A DNA stretch of 7,018 nt from Candidatus Melainabacteria bacterium GWA2_34_9. GTDB lineage: Bacteria; Cyanobacteriota; Vampirovibrionia; Gastranaerophilales; UBA9971. The notes beneath the pieces were generated by a model. It did not search any database. It was given only the letters and a program-made list of their open reading frames with translations, and was not told where the DNA came from. The stretch's first letter is position 1; the number at the start of each line of letters is the position of its first letter. Position numbers and translations under genes: made by a program. Below are positions 5,753 to 7,018 of the stretch, one piece after another. The stretch lies in NCBI GenBank assembly GCA_001784535.1, contig MFRJ01000112.1, positions 7,757 to 14,774 on the forward strand, given 5' to 3'.

Positions 5753-6421
5753 TTGTTTGATACAAAAGATATAAAAAATAATATTCTTGAAATCGGAGAG
5801 AGGCTCTATAAAGATGGCTTCGCTCGCGGAATATCCGGAAATATAAGTTTTCGTCAAAATGGTCAAATATTTATAACAGCTACATGCTCTTGTCTTGGAG
5901 AGATGAGCGAAGAAAAAATTATTATTCTTGATGAAGAGGGAAATCAGATCCTGAATCAAGTTCAGGATGACAGTTGTACTAATGTAAAACCATCTTCGGA
6001 AAGTATGATGCATGTGGAAATTTATAAAGCCAGACCTGAAATAAATTCAATTATTCATGCGCATCCGCCTTATTGTACAGCATTGGCTGTTTCCGGGGAA
6101 ACAAATTTCCCTGCGATTCTTGCAGAACCTGTTGTTATGTTCGGAAAAAGCATTCCTGTCGTTAAATATGAAACTCCATCCACTTTGGAACTTGCAAAAT
6201 CAGTTGCAAAATTCTTTGAGGGAAATGATGCCGTATTAATGGCAAATCATGGTGCTACCGTATGCGGACATGATTTAAAAGAAACTTTTTATAAGCTTGA
6301 AACCCTTGAATTTTATTCAAGGGTTTATTTGTTTTCAGGATTACTAGGCAAAAGGTCGGTATTGCCGGAAGAAAAAATACAGGAGTTATTAAAATTTAGG
6401 CATCGTGAAGCGGGAGTGTAA
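5753..6421 (+). CDS. Class II aldolase/adducin family protein (L-fuculose-phosphate aldolase-like)
   Basis: This 222-aa zinc-dependent enzyme belongs to the class II aldolase/adducin family, which cleaves sugar phosphates in retro-aldol reactions or epimerises or dehydrates related substrates. The phosphate-binding GISGNIS lies at 26-32. PSSES carries the likely catalytic acid E83, HAHPPYCTA supplies zinc ligands H102 and H104, and ANHG supplies H166. Against E. coli FucA (E73, H92, H94, H155, from memory) the shift of ten appears before E83, where residues 65-74 come from a palindromic repeat (5945-5973). Substrate cannot be read from sequence; MtnB-like and epimerase-like members are alternatives. 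The start is TTG 5753 with only a weak upstream AGAG; no ATG exists between it and the in-frame stop at 5708-5710. It has its own putative promoter and is followed by ppdK after 170 bp. Confidence 0.87.
   Translation: MFDTKDIKNNILEIGERLYKDGFARGISGNISFRQNGQIFITATCSCLGEMSEEKIIILDEEGNQILNQVQDDSCTNVKPSSESMMHVEIYKARPEINSIIHAHPPYCTALAVSGETNFPAILAEPVVMFGKSIPVVKYETPSTLELAKSVAKFFEGNDAVLMANHGATVCGHDLKETFYKLETLEFYSRVYLFSGLLGKRSVLPEEKIQELLKFRHREAGV
5945..5973 (+). repeat. Single palindromic repeat unit inserted in frame in the aldolase gene
   Basis: This is CAGATCCT-N10-CAGGATGACAG, with the same two ends and total length as the unit at 1977-2005 in ldpA; only the ten central bases differ. The centre makes a perfect hairpin, ATCCTGAA-tcaag-TTCAGGAT (5948-5968). 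It is translated in the same frame as in ldpA, giving QIL-NQV-QDDS at residues 65-74, in a loop just before the catalytic PSSE motif. Confidence 0.8.
6300..6326 (+). other. Intragenic 12-bp hairpin in the aldolase gene
   Basis: A perfect inverted repeat AAACCCTTGAAT-ttt-ATTCAAGGGTTT lies inside the coding sequence (residues about 183-192, ETLEFYSRVY) and is followed by ATTTGTTTT. It looks like a weak terminator but falls within a conserved helix of the protein, so selection on the protein may explain part of it. Confidence 0.5.
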
Positions 6422-6460
6422 AAGCCGAAACGAAAATGATGAATTTTCTTTGCAGGCTTT
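6421..6460 (+). terminator. Weak terminator-like nested hairpin after the aldolase gene
   Basis: AAAGCC (6421-6426) pairs with GGCTTT (6455-6460) around an inner GAAAAT-gatga-ATTTTC hairpin (6432-6448), starting at the last base of the stop codon. No T run follows beyond the three in the stem, so it may be an inefficient terminator or a 3' stability structure. Confidence 0.35.
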
Positions 6461-6482
6461 GAACTCATTCATTAAAACTTTA

Positions 6483-6511
6483 TTGTTACTGAAAATACTT
6501 TGTGTTATAAC
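6483..6511 (+). promoter_or_regulatory. Putative ppdK promoter with extended -10
   Basis: TTGTTA (6483-6488) lies 17 bp before TATAAC (6506-6511), which is preceded by TGT to make an extended -10 (TGnTATAAC). Transcription would start near 6518, giving a leader of about 74 nt. It is the best promoter match in the window. Confidence 0.55.
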
Positions 6512-6591
6512 GAAAACTAACTAATAAAAATATATTTTTTCATATATTTATTGTTAATACAGTCAAAAAAAATTACAGAAAGGTGAATTTT

Positions 6592-7018
6592 ATGACAACG
6601 AAAAGAGTTTACTTATTTAAAGAAGGCAACACAACAATGAAAAACCTTCTTGGCGGAAAAGGCGCAAACCTTGCAGAAATGACAAACGCAGGTCTTCCTG
6701 TTCCTCCGGGACTTACCATTACTACAGAAACTTGTATGGAATACATTAACAACGGAAATGAAATGCCTGCAGGTTTAATGGATGATGTAAAAACAGCTCT
6801 TGCTGTTGTTGAAAAACAAGCAGAAAAAAAATTCGGTGATGCTAGCAATCCTTTATTAGTTTCCGTAAGATCAGGCGCAAGATTAAGTATGCCCGGCATG
6901 ATGGAAACCATCTTAAACTTAGGTCTTAATGATGAAACTATTGTTGGTGTTATCAAACTTACAAATAACGAAAGATTCGCTTACGACAGTTACAGAAGAT
7001 TTTTAACAATGTTCGGAA
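6592..7018 (+). CDS. ppdK: Pyruvate phosphate dikinase, N-terminal part (partial)
   Basis: PPDK interconverts pyruvate, ATP and phosphate with PEP, AMP and pyrophosphate in the cytosol, working for gluconeogenesis or, in many anaerobes, PPi-linked glycolysis. The 142 visible codons are the start of the nucleotide-binding domain: LLGGKGANLAEMTNAGLPVPPG (residues 19-40), then VSVRSGAR-SMPGMMETILNLGLND (90-114) and NERFAYDSYRRFLTMFG (126-142). These are PPDK rather than PEP synthase signatures. Family members usually have A and D where L and E appear in GARLSMPGMMET, both mild changes. The full protein should be close to 880 aa, and the central phosphohistidine and C-terminal barrel domains lie beyond the window. 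AAAGGTGA (6579-6586) five bases before the ATG supports the start. It follows the aldolase in the same direction but appears to have its own promoter. Confidence 0.95.
   Translation, partial: MTTKRVYLFKEGNTTMKNLLGGKGANLAEMTNAGLPVPPGLTITTETCMEYINNGNEMPAGLMDDVKTALAVVEKQAEKKFGDASNPLLVSVRSGARLSMPGMMETILNLGLNDETIVGVIKLTNNERFAYDSYRRFLTMFG

Noticed and set aside
5747..6013. Minus-strand ORF containing an ILNLIQDL peptide that recurs in many annotated small proteins
   Set aside because: The peptide is the reverse-strand translation of the palindromic repeat at 5945-5973, and the rest is antisense to the aldolase.
6609..6956. Minus-strand ORF of 115 codons opposite ppdK
   Set aside because: The plus strand encodes unmistakable PPDK motifs over the same span.

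Overview
The window looks like chromosome from a non-photosynthetic relative of the cyanobacteria, most likely Vampirovibrionia/Melainabacteria (the Gastranaerophilales lineage). Three things point there. SecG carries the HSPKGDG / AQLFSS loop typical of cyanobacteria. An LdpA homologue and a Ycf45-type AAA+/R3H ATPase, both characteristic of cyanobacteria and plastids, sit side by side. The DNA is AT-rich and nothing photosynthetic is visible. The lineage call is inference from protein signatures, without a database search.

Layout. Positions 1-639 (minus strand) hold the N-terminal HD hydrolase domain of a Rel/SpoT (p)ppGpp enzyme, cut by the window edge. Diverging from it across 79 bp is a plus-strand run: a YggU/DUF167 protein (719-1030), SecG (1076-1387), LdpA (1491-2627) and the Ycf45-like ATPase (preferred GTG start 2749, ending 4353). 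A terminator with a perfect 22-bp stem closes the run. A 310-bp stretch without an established gene (4426-4735) follows. It looks like a long leader for an unrecognised, Ala/Glu/Lys/Thr-rich 261-aa protein (4736-5521), which has its own terminator. Next are a class II aldolase (5753-6421) and the start of pyruvate phosphate dikinase (6592 to the window end).

The genes do not form one obvious pathway. Rel (stringent response), SecG (protein export) and PPDK and the aldolase (central carbon and sugar-phosphate metabolism) are housekeeping. LdpA is an iron-sulfur redox protein known in cyanobacteria for feeding redox state into the circadian clock. The Ycf45 family combines a SpoIIIAA-like ATPase with a single-stranded nucleic-acid-binding R3H domain, and its role is poorly defined.

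The most striking signal is a family of small palindromic repeats that has entered two coding sequences without breaking them. A composite element of about 115 bp lies between the two 4Fe-4S motifs of ldpA. A single 29-bp unit lies in the aldolase gene. Both units have the form CAGATCCT-N10-CAGGATGACAG and are read in the same frame (QIL-xxx-QDD). This resembles the protein-coding palindromic elements described in Rickettsia. Other points of interest are the decisive Shine-Dalgarno/GTG start of ycf45, the long leader with an orphan Shine-Dalgarno before the unknown gene, an intragenic 12-bp hairpin in the aldolase gene, and a third hydrophobic segment in SecG.
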